A DNA stretch of 49,819 bases from Salinarimonadaceae bacterium (GCA_007693435.1 REDO01000056.1:1-49819), one strand, 5' to 3'; counted from the first letter of the stretch, positions 17,241 to 26,362 are shown. Numbers and translations: made by a program. Notes: a model not told the origin generated them from the sequence alone.

Positions 17241-17581
17241 GCGGCGCCCCCCTCTCCTTCCCCGCCCTTGCGCCGCTCGCGGGAGATGAGCATGAGGTTG
17301 CGCAGGTAGATGAAGGTGCCGAGCCCCTGTCCGAGGATGAAGACCGGGTCCTGCCGGTAGATCGCGTAGCCGAGCAGGATCATGCCGCCGCCGAGCGAGA
17401 AGAACCAGAACGAGATCGGAATGACGCTGCGCCCCGCCCTCTCGCTCGCGATCCACTGCACGAGAAAGCGCGCAGTGAAGAGCAACTGGCCGATCAGGCC
17501 GACGAGAACGACGAGATCGAAATTCGCGATGAAGATCGTGTGTAGACCATCGCCGATATCGGCGACTAGATTGGCGATCAT
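17237..17581 (-). CDS. LAB_N-domain membrane protein (lipid A biosynthesis N-terminal)
   Basis: A 114-residue protein with three membrane helices of the lipid-A biosynthesis N-terminal (LAB_N) family: LVGLIGQLLFTARFLVQWIASERAGRSVIPISFWFFSLGGG is the diagnostic core, followed by LLGYAIYRQDPVFILGQGLGTFIYLRNLML. Such proteins sit in operons with GT2 and ArnT-type transferases; the biochemical role is not settled. The ATG overlaps the GT2 stop (ATGA), and the stop overlaps the next gene's TTG. The tail is charged and cytoplasmic. Confidence 0.9.
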   Translation of the reverse strand: MIANLVADIGDGLHTIFIANFDLVVLVGLIGQLLFTARFLVQWIASERAGRSVIPISFWFFSLGGGMILLGYAIYRQDPVFILGQGLGTFIYLRNLMLISRERRKGGEGEGGAA

Positions 17582-18330
17582 GGTCCCGTGACCTCCGTGA
17601 CCTGCGGTTTGCTGCGCCGGCGGCGGATCAGCCACCAGACGCCTGCGAGATCCATGATCCCGACCCAGAGCCGGTCGAAAAGCCCGTAATTGGAAACGCC
17701 GGCGAAACGCGGCCTGTCGACCACATCGACATGGACGATCCCGAGCCCCTCGCGCCTGATCAGCGCGGGCATGAAACGATGCAGCGCGTCGAAATAGGGA
17801 AGACGCAGATAATCGGCCCGGCGGAAGGCCTTGAGGCCGCAACCGCTGTCGCGGGTGCCGTCCTTGAGGATCGCGCCGCGCACCTTGTTGGCGAGACGCG
17901 ACTGCAGGCGCTTGCGCAAGCCGTGGCGGCCGGTGCGCTGGCCCGCCGCCAGCCCTACGCTTTCCCCGCCGGCGTCGAGCGCCGCGACAAGCTGCGGTAT
18001 GAACACGGGGTCATTCTGGCCGTCGCCGTCGAGCGTGCAGCAGATCGCCGCGCGCGCGTTCTCGACGCCGGTGCGCACGGCCGCGCTCTGGCCGCAGCTC
18101 CGCGCGTGCCGGAAGGCGCGCAGATGCGGCTTCTCGGCGGCGGCGCGCGCGAGAATCACAGGCGTATCGTCGGTCGATCCGTCATCGACATAGATGATCT
18201 CAAAGGCGCCGCCCGGCGCGCAGGCGGCCTCGATCTCGGCGATCAGCGGCATGATGTTCTGCGCCTCGTTCTTCACCGGAACGATCACGCTCAGTCGCGG
18301 CGCGGAGCCGCTCTCGCCATTTTGCATCAT
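17578..18330 (-). CDS. GT2 polyprenyl-phosphate glycosyltransferase (RgtE/ArnC-like)
   Basis: A 250-residue family 2 transferase of the dolichyl-phosphate-mannose synthase group. The nucleotide-binding start LSVIVPVKNEAQNI, the metal motif YVDDGSTDDT, the CTLDGDGQNDP acceptor motif and the RDSGCGLKAFRR, RFAGVSNYGLFDRLWVG segments are all present. Such enzymes load a sugar on undecaprenyl or dodecaprenyl phosphate. In Rhizobium RgtE makes the galacturonate donor used by ArnT-like Rgt proteins; the sugar here is unknown. ATG at 18330 (or 18327) overlaps the ArnT stop. Confidence 0.9.
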   Translation of the reverse strand: MMQNGESGSAPRLSVIVPVKNEAQNIMPLIAEIEAACAPGGAFEIIYVDDGSTDDTPVILARAAAEKPHLRAFRHARSCGQSAAVRTGVENARAAICCTLDGDGQNDPVFIPQLVAALDAGGESVGLAAGQRTGRHGLRKRLQSRLANKVRGAILKDGTRDSGCGLKAFRRADYLRLPYFDALHRFMPALIRREGLGIVHVDVVDRPRFAGVSNYGLFDRLWVGIMDLAGVWWLIRRRRSKPQVTEVTGP

Positions 18331-20075
18331 GGTCTGACCGCGTAGACGCCGATATCGAGCAACCGGCCGCCGTTGATATTGAAGCCACGCACCCGCGTCG
18401 TCAGCGCCGGACGCGCGGGAAGCTCCGCCACGCCAGCCTCGAACGACGCCTGGAAGCGGCTGTCGACAAAGATCATCCGGCAATCGCCCGCCGCGAGGAA
18501 GGCCGCCGCCGCCTCGCCCGACTCGACCATCGTGAGATCGGTCCCGACGAGGAAGACAAGGCTCGGCTCACGATAGCCGAAGGTCGCGAAGGAGGGATCG
18601 TCACAGGTGAGCGTGCTCGCCGCGGCGGCGAGATTCGGCGACAAACGCAGGCCGCCGAGCAGCGGCTGGACGAAACCGAAAACGCCGATCGAGAGCAGCA
18701 TTGCGGCGCCGACGGCCGTGAGCGAGGCGGCGATCGCCGCGCCCTTCAGGAAGGTGCGCCAGGCCCAGAGACCGACAAGCGCCGAGAGAACGACCAACGG
18801 CATTCCGAGCAGCAGCCAACCGTCGCCGACATACGCGCCGCCGATCGGCAAGCCGATCGCGAGACCGACCGGCACGAAGGCGAGGAGCGCGCTCGCGGGC
18901 TTCGCGAGCGGACGGTGGGGGCCGACGAATCCGCGCGTCAGGGCGAGCGCCGTCACGATCGCGATCGCCGGGTAGAGCGGCATCACGTAATGCGGCAGCT
19001 TCGTGGGCACGAGCTCGAAGATGATCCAGGCCGGGACAATCCACGCGAGGAGGAATTGGATCACGTCCACACGGCGATTGATCCAGGCGAAGGGAACGGC
19101 GATCGAGGCGAGGATCGCAGCCGGCCAGAAGGTCGCGAAGAAGGCGAGCAGATAGGTTCCCGGCGGCGCCCAGTGATAGAGCTGCGCGGTGCCGAGCTTG
19201 CCGAGCATGTCCTGCCCCGCCGAGGCCGCGAAGAACTCCGTCCCCGCGCGCCAGGCGATGGCGAGGAACCAGGGCGCGGCGATCACGGCGACGATCGCGA
19301 TCCCGAGGCCCGGACGCAGCGCGCGCAGCCAGTAGAGCGAGCGTTCCCGAATGGAGAGCACGATCGCGGGGAGCCCGACGAAGAGCGCGATCACCGGCCC
19401 CTTGATGAGAACGCCCAGCGCGAAAGCGATCCAGAACAGCAGCACGATCCGCGTCGGCAGGATCGCCCCGCCGCGCAGGAGCCAGGCTCGCGCGAGGCCG
19501 CCCATGCCCGCGACGATGCAGGCGAGCAGCATCGCGTCGGTCTTGGCGAGCCGCGCCTCGACCATGAGGATCACGCTCGCGCCGACGAAGGCTGCGGCGA
19601 GAAACGCCTCGCGCCGACGCGCGAGCGCGAGCGCCGACCAATAGGTGAGCAGAACTGCGAGCACTGCGCCGACCAGAGAGGGAATGCGGTAGATGCCGAT
19701 CGTCGTGCGCGCCTCCTCCACCCCGAGCGCCTCGGCGAGCGCGACGGTTCCCGCCTGCATCCAGTAGATGCCGACGGGCTTCTTGTGGCGCGCCTCGTCC
19801 TGGAAGCGGATGTCGATGAAATCGCCCGTCTCGAGCATCTGTTTCGTCGCCTGCGCGTAGCGCGGCTCGTCCCGGTCGATCGGGTGAAGCCCGGCGAGGC
19901 CCGGCAGGAAGCAGACGAGCGAGATCACGAGCAGAAGCGCGCAGGCGCGCGCATGGCCGCCCTCGACGAAGAGCAGCGCCTTTTCCGCCCACGAGCGCTC
20001 AAGCGCGCGATCCGTCCGGTCGAACGCGTTCGTCTCGTCACGAGTCAGGGGCCGGGTCTCTGGCGAGGGCTTCAT
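18327..20075 (-). CDS. ArnT-like polyprenyl-phosphate glycosyltransferase
   Basis: A 582-residue integral membrane protein with about 12 helices of the ArnT/PMT (GT-C) family. The first periplasmic loop has LHPIDRDEPRYAQATKQMLETGDFIDIRFQDEARHKKPVGIYWMQA, containing the Asp/Glu residues used by ArnT for catalysis and metal binding. The periplasmic C-terminal domain starts near residue 480. It would transfer a sugar from a polyprenyl-phosphate carrier to lipid A or another envelope lipid, with the GT2 protein making the donor. The frame is open to 20471, but ATG at 20075 with GGAG eight bases upstream is the start. First gene of the operon. Confidence 0.88.
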   Translation of the reverse strand: MKPSPETRPLTRDETNAFDRTDRALERSWAEKALLFVEGGHARACALLLVISLVCFLPGLAGLHPIDRDEPRYAQATKQMLETGDFIDIRFQDEARHKKPVGIYWMQAGTVALAEALGVEEARTTIGIYRIPSLVGAVLAVLLTYWSALALARRREAFLAAAFVGASVILMVEARLAKTDAMLLACIVAGMGGLARAWLLRGGAILPTRIVLLFWIAFALGVLIKGPVIALFVGLPAIVLSIRERSLYWLRALRPGLGIAIVAVIAAPWFLAIAWRAGTEFFAASAGQDMLGKLGTAQLYHWAPPGTYLLAFFATFWPAAILASIAVPFAWINRRVDVIQFLLAWIVPAWIIFELVPTKLPHYVMPLYPAIAIVTALALTRGFVGPHRPLAKPASALLAFVPVGLAIGLPIGGAYVGDGWLLLGMPLVVLSALVGLWAWRTFLKGAAIAASLTAVGAAMLLSIGVFGFVQPLLGGLRLSPNLAAAASTLTCDDPSFATFGYREPSLVFLVGTDLTMVESGEAAAAFLAAGDCRMIFVDSRFQASFEAGVAELPARPALTTRVRGFNINGGRLLDIGVYAVRP

Positions 20076-20349
20076 CGACGGGCTCCGGAGGCCGGCGCGT
20101 CCGCCCCCGCAAGCGAGGCTCGACGCGCCGCAAAAGGCGCGAGGTTCTGTCTCCAATCCGGGGCGAAAAGTCAAATGCGCCGGATCGGCCGCGCAACACG
20201 CGCCCCGCAATGCGGGCCGCCTGTCACAACAGCTATCGCAGACCCGCCGCGATCCCGGACTTGCGTGCGCTCGCGGCGCGTCCCACAACAATGCGGGAAC
20301 GGCCCGAGGGCGGGCGGTTCGATCACCTTTCGTCCTCCGGAGACCGCGG

Positions 20350-21291
20350 TTGAGCGCTCGTTTGAGGCAGGCCCTGTCGCAGCCGAATGTCGGGCTCGGC
20401 ATCGCCGTGATGCTCGTCGGCATCTTCCTCTTCGCCATGAACGACGTGCTCGGGAAGTGGCTCGTCGCCACCTATTCGGTCGGGCAGGTGCTGCTGATCC
20501 GCAGCCTCGCCGCGCTCCTCGTGCTCGCGCCTTTCCTCTGGCGGATGGGGCCGACGCCGATCCTGCGCGTCGAGCGGCCGCGCCTCCAGGCGGCCCGCGT
20601 CGTGTTCTCGACGGCCGAGGTGTTTCTCTTCTACACCGCCGTGATCTACCTGCCGCTGGCCGACGTGATGACCTACTGGCTCGCGGCTCCGATCTACGTC
20701 GCCGCGCTCTCGCCGCTGCTTCTGGGCGAGAGGGTCGGGTGGCGGCGCTGGAGCGCGATCTTCGTGGGCTTTTGCGGCGTCGTCATCGCGCTGGAGCCTT
20801 CGGCGGAATCGCTGAGCGCGCCGGCGCTGATCTCGATCGCGGGAAGCCTCTGCTTCACCTTCATGATGATCACCGGGCGCAGCCTGCGCGCCACGCCCGA
20901 TGTCACGCTGGTCTTTTGGCAGACGATCGGAGCGTTGGCCGCAGGGCTCGTCCTGGCGCCATTCACATGGATCACGCCCTCGCCTTCGGCTTTTGCGCTG
21001 CTATGTCTTCTTGGAATCGTCTCCATGGCGGCGCATGTCTGCGTCAACCGTTCGCTCAAACTGGCGGACGCCTCGACGGTTGTGCCCTTTCAGTACACGT
21101 TGCTGGTCTGGGCCGTGATATTCGGATGGCTGGTGTTCGGCGACGCCCCGCGGCCGGCCATGCTGGCCGGCGCCGCCGTGATCGTGGGAGCCGGTCTGTT
21201 CATCCTGTTTCGCGGTGGGCAGGTGGCGCGCCGCGACGCGGAGGCCGCCGCCGAATTGGCCCGCAGAACGCAGAGCGCGCGACGGACTTAG
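20350..21291 (+). CDS. EamA-family (DMT) transporter
   Basis: A 313-residue inner membrane protein with ten predicted helices in two EamA repeats (about 15-150 and 160-290). The first repeat has AMNDVLGKWLVATYSVGQVLLIRSLAALLVL, the second VSMAAHVCVNRSLKLADASTVVPFQYTLLVWAVIFGWLVFGD, both typical DMT patterns. Substrates of this group range from amino acids to riboflavin; nothing here narrows it. The start is TTG at 20350, with GGAG eleven bases upstream. It is divergent from the ArnT operon across 274 bases with no clear regulatory repeat, and mrp follows 14 bases after its stop. Confidence 0.87.
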   Translation: MSARLRQALSQPNVGLGIAVMLVGIFLFAMNDVLGKWLVATYSVGQVLLIRSLAALLVLAPFLWRMGPTPILRVERPRLQAARVVFSTAEVFLFYTAVIYLPLADVMTYWLAAPIYVAALSPLLLGERVGWRRWSAIFVGFCGVVIALEPSAESLSAPALISIAGSLCFTFMMITGRSLRATPDVTLVFWQTIGALAAGLVLAPFTWITPSPSAFALLCLLGIVSMAAHVCVNRSLKLADASTVVPFQYTLLVWAVIFGWLVFGDAPRPAMLAGAAVIVGAGLFILFRGGQVARRDAEAAAELARRTQSARRT

Positions 21292-21305
21292 AATCGGAGA
21301 AGAAG

Positions 21306-22427
21306 TTGACGGTCGAAGCCGGACGAATCCTCGAAGCCCTCGGCGCGGTGACGCTGCACGCGAGCGGCCAACCCCTCCCCGCCTCCGGACGTCTCTCGGC
21401 GATCGCCGTCGAGGGAAGCCGCGTCGCCTTCTCGATCGCCATCGACGCGACCGAGGCGGCCGCCATGGAGCCCGTGCGCCGAGCTGCGGAGGAGGCTGCG
21501 AGATCCGTTCCCGGCGTGACGCAGGCGCTCGTGACGCTCACCGCGGACAAGCCGGCCGGGCAGGCCGCGCCGGCCCGCCAAAGCGCCCCGGCGCGCAGCG
21601 CTGGCGCGGGAGCCCCCCGGCTGCAGGAAATTCCCGGCGTCAAGCACGTCGTCGCCATCGCGTCAGGCAAGGGCGGCGTCGGCAAGTCGACGACGGCCTG
21701 CAACATCGCGCTTGGTCTCGCGGCGCTGGGTCTGAAGGTCGGCGTGCTCGATGCGGACATCTACGGCCCGTCGATGCCCAAGATCTTCGGCCTCAAGGGC
21801 AAGCCGAAGGTCGTCTCGGGGCGCACGATCGCGCCTCTGGAGGCTTACGGGGTCAAGGTGATGTCGATCGGCTTCATGGTCGATGAGGAAACGCCCATGA
21901 TCTGGCGCGGCCCCATGGTCATCTCGGCCATCACCCAGATGTTGCGCGAAGTCGCCTGGGGCGAGCTCGACGTCCTGATCGTCGACATGCCGCCCGGCAC
22001 TGGCGACGCTCAACTCACAATGGCGCAGGCGACGCCGCTCGCAGGCGCCGTCATCGTCTCGACGCCGCAGGATCTGGCGCTGATCGACGCGAGGCGCGGC
22101 GTCGCGATGTTTCGACGCACGGAGGTGCCGATTCTCGGGATCGTCGAGAACATGGCGACCTATATCTGCCCGAATTGCGGCCACGAGGAGCACATCTTCG
22201 GCCATGGCGGCGCGCGCGCGGAGGCGGCGAGACTCGACGCGCCGTTCCTAGGTGAGGTGCCCCTCGATCTCAGAATCAGGGAATCGTCGGACGAGGGACG
22301 CCCGATCACCGCCGTTTCACCCGATTCGCCCCACGCCTTGGCCTATAAGGCTATCGCAGAACAGGTCTGGGAAGCGTTGGCAGGGGCGACTTTTCGACGT
22401 CCGGCGCCGCTCATCGTCTTCGAATAA
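21306..22427 (+). CDS. mrp: Mrp/ApbC, iron-sulfur carrier ATPase
   Basis: A 373-residue P-loop protein of the Mrp/NBP35 family. After a MIP18-like N-terminal region (to about 80) and an Ala/Pro-rich linker comes the deviant Walker A GKGGVGKSTT, then DADIYGPSMPKIFGL, DMPPGTGDAQLTMAQ and the CxxC pair in YICPNCGHEEHIFG that bridges a 4Fe-4S cluster in the dimer. It delivers clusters to apo-proteins. The start is TTG at 21306, right after GGAGAAG; the open frame far upstream is a shadow of the EamA and ArnT genes. Length is usual for alphaproteobacterial Mrp. Confidence 0.95.
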   Translation: MTVEAGRILEALGAVTLHASGQPLPASGRLSAIAVEGSRVAFSIAIDATEAAAMEPVRRAAEEAARSVPGVTQALVTLTADKPAGQAAPARQSAPARSAGAGAPRLQEIPGVKHVVAIASGKGGVGKSTTACNIALGLAALGLKVGVLDADIYGPSMPKIFGLKGKPKVVSGRTIAPLEAYGVKVMSIGFMVDEETPMIWRGPMVISAITQMLREVAWGELDVLIVDMPPGTGDAQLTMAQATPLAGAVIVSTPQDLALIDARRGVAMFRRTEVPILGIVENMATYICPNCGHEEHIFGHGGARAEAARLDAPFLGEVPLDLRIRESSDEGRPITAVSPDSPHALAYKAIAEQVWEALAGATFRRPAPLIVFE

Positions 22428-22749
22428 TGCCGAAAAGCCTCGAAGCGCACAGACCGGGGCAAATTGGCTTGCGGGTTTGCGCAAAGCCGCAGGGGCATTA
22501 TTCCCTATCGTCGGTTTCATTTTGGGCGCCAATATACGTACCATACCTAAGTCGAGGCTTGTGCTATATAGGATTATGTATCATAAAGTTGCGTAGGTTG
22601 ACGCAGGATCGTGCATTTGTTGCAAGACAAGACTCAGGTGGAAATTCTACGAATGGTGCAACGCAATAAAAACACCTTCGTATATATTTACATCTCTAGC
22701 GTTCAGTATTATTCAAACTCAACCCAACCGCTTAGAAGAAGATGACAAA
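22428..22749 (+). other. AT-rich gap between mrp and the XRE gene
   Basis: These 322 bases are far more AT-rich than the genes on either side, with runs such as TATATAGGATTATGTATCATAAAG near 22564-22587. A short inverted repeat TGCGT - 6 - ACGCA lies at 22590-22605. No gene, tRNA or terminator is apparent. It most likely holds the promoter and a long leader for the XRE gene; a small RNA cannot be excluded. Confidence 0.45.
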
Positions 22750-23139
22750 ATGACCACTCGTTGCCCCACAGATATCGATCGTTTCGTCGGACAGCGAGTT
22801 CGGCTTGCGCGGCGCATCGCAAAGATGAGCCAGCAAAAGCTGGGCGAGATGATCGGCGTAACGTATCAGCAGATTCAGAAGTACGAGAACGGGACCGATC
22901 GCATCGGAGCCGGGCGCCTGCATCAGGTGTCGCTGTCGACGGATCAACCGATCGAGTTCTTCTTCAGCTTTTCCGACGATGTCGAGCCGAGGGAGACCGG
23001 GCGCCAGGATATTCTGGCCGATGACGGCGTACAGCGCCTGATCGTGTCAGCGTCGAAAATCAAGTCGCGCAAACTGCTCGACAACCTGGCCCAGATCGCG
23101 GAGACCTTCGCCAGCACGGAGAACGTCGAGGCGCGCTGA
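22750..23139 (+). CDS. XRE-family transcriptional regulator
   Basis: A 129-residue protein. Residues 12-66 form a Cro/CI-type helix-turn-helix (VGQRVRLARRIAKMSQQKLGEMIGVTYQQIQKYENGTDRIGAGRLHQVS) and the segment IEFFFSFSDD after it is typical of a small rhizobial regulator family often near metK. The tail ends in a helical region (LIVSASKIKSRKLLDNLAQIAETFA). The targets are unknown; self-regulation is common in the family. GAAGAAGATG lies just before the ATG. Its codon use is less GC-biased than its neighbours. A strong terminator follows. Confidence 0.88.
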   Translation: MTTRCPTDIDRFVGQRVRLARRIAKMSQQKLGEMIGVTYQQIQKYENGTDRIGAGRLHQVSLSTDQPIEFFFSFSDDVEPRETGRQDILADDGVQRLIVSASKIKSRKLLDNLAQIAETFASTENVEAR

Positions 23140-23172
23140 GCCCCGCCGCATTCTCTGTTTCTCGCGACATTC

Positions 23173-23209
23173 AAAAAAACGCCGGGCCACCGCCCGGCGT
23201 TTTTTGCTT
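23173..23209 (+). terminator. Intrinsic terminator after the XRE gene
   Basis: A perfect 9-bp stem ACGCCGGGC / GCCCGGCGT with loop CACC (23179-23200) is flanked by seven A residues on the left and a T-run (TTTTTTGCTTTT) on the right. It lies 33 bases past the XRE stop and would work in both directions. It isolates the regulator from nadK. Confidence 0.92.
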
Positions 23210-23367
23210 TTGCGCCTTCGCGCGACCGTCAGTGATCACATCCCCTCCGCCGTCGCGTGCGAGCGGCTATGGACGCGGGTGGCGCAGGACATACTATGGC
23301 GCATCGATTCGCCGGGCGGAGGCGCGAGCGCCCTCGACCACGCTCGCATGAATGCGGAGACGGGCTA

Positions 23368-24138
23368 TTGGGCGCCTACGAGACGATCGGCTTCGTGGCC
23401 AGCTCCGCGACTGAAGCCCGGGACGCCGCCCTGCGGCTCGGCGCGCGCTACGCCCATGTCGCGCCCGAAGACGCCGACGTGATCGTCGCGCTCGGCGGCG
23501 ACGGGGTCATGCTTCAGACGCTGCACCGCTTCATGGGCTCTGAAAAGCCCATCTACGGCATGAACCGGGGCTCGGTCGGCTTCCTCATGAACGAATATCG
23601 CGAGGACGAACTGCTCGATCGCCTGCGTTCAGCGCAGCGCAGCGTCGTCCACCCTCTGCTGATGAGCGTTCGCGATATCCACGGCGGGGCCTATGCGGCC
23701 CGCGCCATCAACGAAGTTTCGCTTCTGCGTCAGACGCACCAGGCCGCCAAGATCGCCATTCATATCGACGGGAGGCCTCGCCTCGAGGAGCTTGTCGCCG
23801 ACGGGATCCTGCTCGCCACGCCGGCCGGCTCCACCGCCTACAATTTTTCCGTCGGCGGCCCTATCCTGCCGCTGAATGCGCCGCTTCTCGCCCTGACGCC
23901 GATCTCGGCCTTCCGTCCGCGCCGCTGGCGAGGAGCGCTTCTGCCCAATCACGCCCGGGTCGGGCTCGATATTCTCGATCCGACGCATCGCTCGGTCGCG
24001 GCCGTGGCCGACCACACCGAGTTTCGCGACGTCGCGCAAGTCGAGGTGTCGATGGATCGCACCGTCGATCTCGTCATGCTTCACGATCCCGGCCACAGCC
24101 TTGACGAGCGCATTCTGCGCGAGCAATTCGGCGACTGA
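23368..24138 (+). CDS. nadK: NadK, NAD kinase
   Basis: A 256-residue enzyme that phosphorylates NAD to NADP. The GGDG motif (43-46 in [19 protein letters not shown]), the [12 protein letters not shown] segment and the conserved [25 protein letters not shown] region are all present. TTG at 23368 with GCGGAG nine bases upstream gives the normal family length. The longer open frame to 23257 is arginine-rich and lacks similarity. The gene is followed on the same strand by the receiver and HPt genes at short spacing, which suggests one transcript. Confidence 0.94.
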   Translation: MGAYETIGFVASSATEARDAALRLGARYAHVAPEDADVIVALGGDGVMLQTLHRFMGSEKPIYGMNRGSVGFLMNEYREDELLDRLRSAQRSVVHPLLMSVRDIHGGAYAARAINEVSLLRQTHQAAKIAIHIDGRPRLEELVADGILLATPAGSTAYNFSVGGPILPLNAPLLALTPISAFRPRRWRGALLPNHARVGLDILDPTHRSVAAVADHTEFRDVAQVEVSMDRTVDLVMLHDPGHSLDERILREQFGD

Positions 24139-24146
24139 GGCGGGCG

Positions 24147-24653
24147 ATGCGGCTCGAATTCGACCGGCTCAGCATCCTCGTCGCCGAAGACAACGCCCAT
24201 ATGCGCCGCGCGCTCGTCGCGATGCTCGAAGCGTTCGGCGCGACGGCGATCCTAGAAGCGGGGGACGGCGAGATCGCGCTTGAGCTGTTTCTCGAGCAGA
24301 AGCCGGATATAGCGCTTCTCGACTGGGAGATGCCGGGGCTCGACGGCCTCGCGCTGGCCCGCCGCATGCGTGACCGCACGGCGAGCCCCAATCCATTCAT
24401 CCCGATACTGATGGTGACGGCATACGCCGAGAAAGGCCGCGTCGTCGCCGCGCGCGATGCGGGCGTGAGCGATTTCGTCGCCAAGCCGGTAACCGCGAAA
24501 ATCCTGTACGACAAGATACTGGGCCTCGTCCTGGAGCAGCGCCCCTTCGTGGCGACGAAGGACTATTTCGGCCCGGATCGCCGCCGCTCCGATCCACCGC
24601 TATATCGCGGACCCGAGCGGCGCAAATCCCGCCATCGGGAGGATGGGCGATGA
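24147..24653 (+). CDS. CheY-like single-domain response regulator
   Basis: A 168-residue receiver protein. Acidic pocket E14/D15, phospho-acceptor D59 in ALLDWEMPGLDG, T91 in MVTAYAE and K113 in VAKPVTA are intact. There is no output domain; instead a basic tail of about 30 residues carries the repeated motif YFGPDRRRSDPPLYRGPERR, seen in many alphaproteobacterial receivers and possibly a docking site. It starts 8 bases after nadK and overlaps the HPt gene by four bases (ATGA), so receiver and HPt protein are probably made together and work in one phosphorelay. Confidence 0.9.
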   Translation: MRLEFDRLSILVAEDNAHMRRALVAMLEAFGATAILEAGDGEIALELFLEQKPDIALLDWEMPGLDGLALARRMRDRTASPNPFIPILMVTAYAEKGRVVAARDAGVSDFVAKPVTAKILYDKILGLVLEQRPFVATKDYFGPDRRRSDPPLYRGPERRKSRHREDGR

Positions 24654-25171
24654 GGATCATCCCGGCAAAAAAACCCGCCGCGCCCGGCGAGGCCGAGTTC
24701 ATTCCCCAGCCCGACGACCTGAAACGGCGCGCGCTCGTCGTCGACGGCGATTACGACCAGGCGGCGGAGCCCGCCATCAGGCGCGCGCAGAAGGCGCTGG
24801 AGCGGGTGCGCGAGCGCTCGCGCGACGCGCTGGCGGAGGGAGGAGCGCGCCTCGCGGGCGCTTTCGCGGATTTCGAGCGCTCGCCGCGCAGCGCCGGCCG
24901 CCGCGAGCGCCTGTTCCGCGCCGCGCACGACCTTCGCGGACTGGCGCCTGATCTGGGAGAGGAGCTGGCGGGCCGCATCGCCGGAAGTCTCGCGCGGCTT
25001 CTGGGCTACTGCCCCGCTGCCTCGCTCGCCCTGATCCGCGCGCATGTCGACGCTCTTCGCGCCAGCCTGCGCGACCGGGACGACCCTCTTGCGGATGAAG
25101 TCGCAGCTGAACTGGAGCGGCGATCGAACGATGCGATCGCCGGCGCCTCAGGCGGCGAGGCGCGCTCTTAG
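24650..25171 (+). CDS. HPt-domain phosphotransfer protein
   Basis: A 173-residue helical protein. The motif LFRAAHDLRGLAPDLGEELAGRIAGSLARLL (from about residue 88) matches the HPt consensus, with H93 as the likely phosphorylated histidine. The first 60 residues include a coiled, charged helix (EPAIRRAQKALERVRERSRDAL). Lone HPt proteins carry phosphate between hybrid kinases and receivers such as the upstream partner. The 3' end overlaps the convergent DUF2336 gene by 24 bases. It is divergent enough that standard domain searches might miss it; the AHDLRG core makes me fairly confident. Confidence 0.78.
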   Translation: MRIIPAKKPAAPGEAEFIPQPDDLKRRALVVDGDYDQAAEPAIRRAQKALERVRERSRDALAEGGARLAGAFADFERSPRSAGRRERLFRAAHDLRGLAPDLGEELAGRIAGSLARLLGYCPAASLALIRAHVDALRASLRDRDDPLADEVAAELERRSNDAIAGASGGEARS

Positions 25172-26362
25172 GCGCACGGCGTCGGCGATCCCGGCCTCGA
25201 CATGGCGAAGCGCGGCGTCTAGCGCCGCATCGTCGATCAGCGCCGTCGCCACCTCCCGCGCCTCCTCGCGAGCAGCCTCCATCTCGTAGCGGCGCAGGAG
25301 CGAGAGGAGCTTGCCCGCCTCCTCCGGCGAAAGCTGGGCGCAGGCCGAGAGAACCCGCTCCACCATGCGCCGTGAGAGAGCAAGCCCGGCGAAGCGGCCG
25401 TCTCCCTGAGGTTCGCGCAGGGCCGAAAAGGCGGCCTCGAAGGCTGGATAGAGCCCCGCAGGCAGGCCCGCCTTGCGGTAGAGCGCGGAGAAGCCCGCGC
25501 CACGCTTGTCCTGAAGAAGGCCAGACACGCGCTTGAGCGGCATGTCGGCCAGTTCGGCGAAGGCCGCCTCTGCGAAGGCCGCGCCCTGCGAAAGGACGGC
25601 GCGCAGGATCAAGGCCGGCGTGAGCTGCCCGGTCTCGCGCAGATGCGAGACCAGCCCGAAGACGTCGTCTTGCCTGGCTCCGCTCGACAAGGCGATGGTC
25701 GACTTCTCCTTCGCCTCGCGCGTCACGCGCTCGGTGCGCTCGACGCTCATCCAGCCGCGATCCACGACGAACAGGCGCAGCGCGTCGGCGACTGCGACCG
25801 TGATCGACTGGCGGATATCGACGGGTAAATCCTCCCGCGCAAGCATGGCCTCGCGGATCGACGGCTCGGAACCGTGACGGGCCAGAATGCGCGCCAGCGC
25901 CGAATGCGTGATTTTCGCGCCGGGATTCTCCAGCAGTTCGAGCAGCGCTTCGCAGGCGCCGATTTCGGCGAGCGCGGCGCATACGGGGGCTGCGACGCTC
26001 ACCCGCAACGCGATGGCGGTCTGCGCGAAAACGTCGCCGAGCGCCGCCCTGTCGACGAGATCGGCGTCCGTCAGAAGCGGAGAGCGGGCAAGCACCAGCG
26101 CGGCGATGTCGGCCTGGTCGTTGGCGAGCGCGATGACGATATGGCGCGGCGCCGCCGGCGCGTTGGCGAGCGCCTCCGCGAGCGCCCGCCGCACCAGCGG
26201 CGACGCATCGTCGAGCATCGCCGTCATGGCGGTCTCGGCCTCCCAGCGTTCCTCCGGCGACAGCTCCGAATAGAGGAAGCTGCGCGCCAGCGCGCTCACG
26301 GCCTCGGCGCGTTGCCCGGGAGAGGCGCTTTGCGCCCAGAGGAGGAAACGTCGGATGATCAT
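25148..26362 (-). CDS. DUF2336 protein
   Basis: A 404-residue soluble protein with an all-helical, HEAT-like pattern in the first 200 residues (MLDDASPLVRRALAEALANAPAAPRHIVIALANDQADIAALVLARSP), the hallmark of DUF2336. The central and C-terminal parts are helical too (DVFGLVSHLRETGQLTPALILRAVLSQG, LSRRMVERVLSACAQ). The function of DUF2336 is unknown; members are confined largely to alphaproteobacteria and often lie next to two-component genes, as here. The start overlaps the stop of the transglycosylase (ATGA), and its 3' end overlaps the HPt gene. Confidence 0.87.
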   Translation of the reverse strand: MIIRRFLLWAQSASPGQRAEAVSALARSFLYSELSPEERWEAETAMTAMLDDASPLVRRALAEALANAPAAPRHIVIALANDQADIAALVLARSPLLTDADLVDRAALGDVFAQTAIALRVSVAAPVCAALAEIGACEALLELLENPGAKITHSALARILARHGSEPSIREAMLAREDLPVDIRQSITVAVADALRLFVVDRGWMSVERTERVTREAKEKSTIALSSGARQDDVFGLVSHLRETGQLTPALILRAVLSQGAAFAEAAFAELADMPLKRVSGLLQDKRGAGFSALYRKAGLPAGLYPAFEAAFSALREPQGDGRFAGLALSRRMVERVLSACAQLSPEEAGKLLSLLRRYEMEAAREEAREVATALIDDAALDAALRHVEAGIADAVRLRARLAA

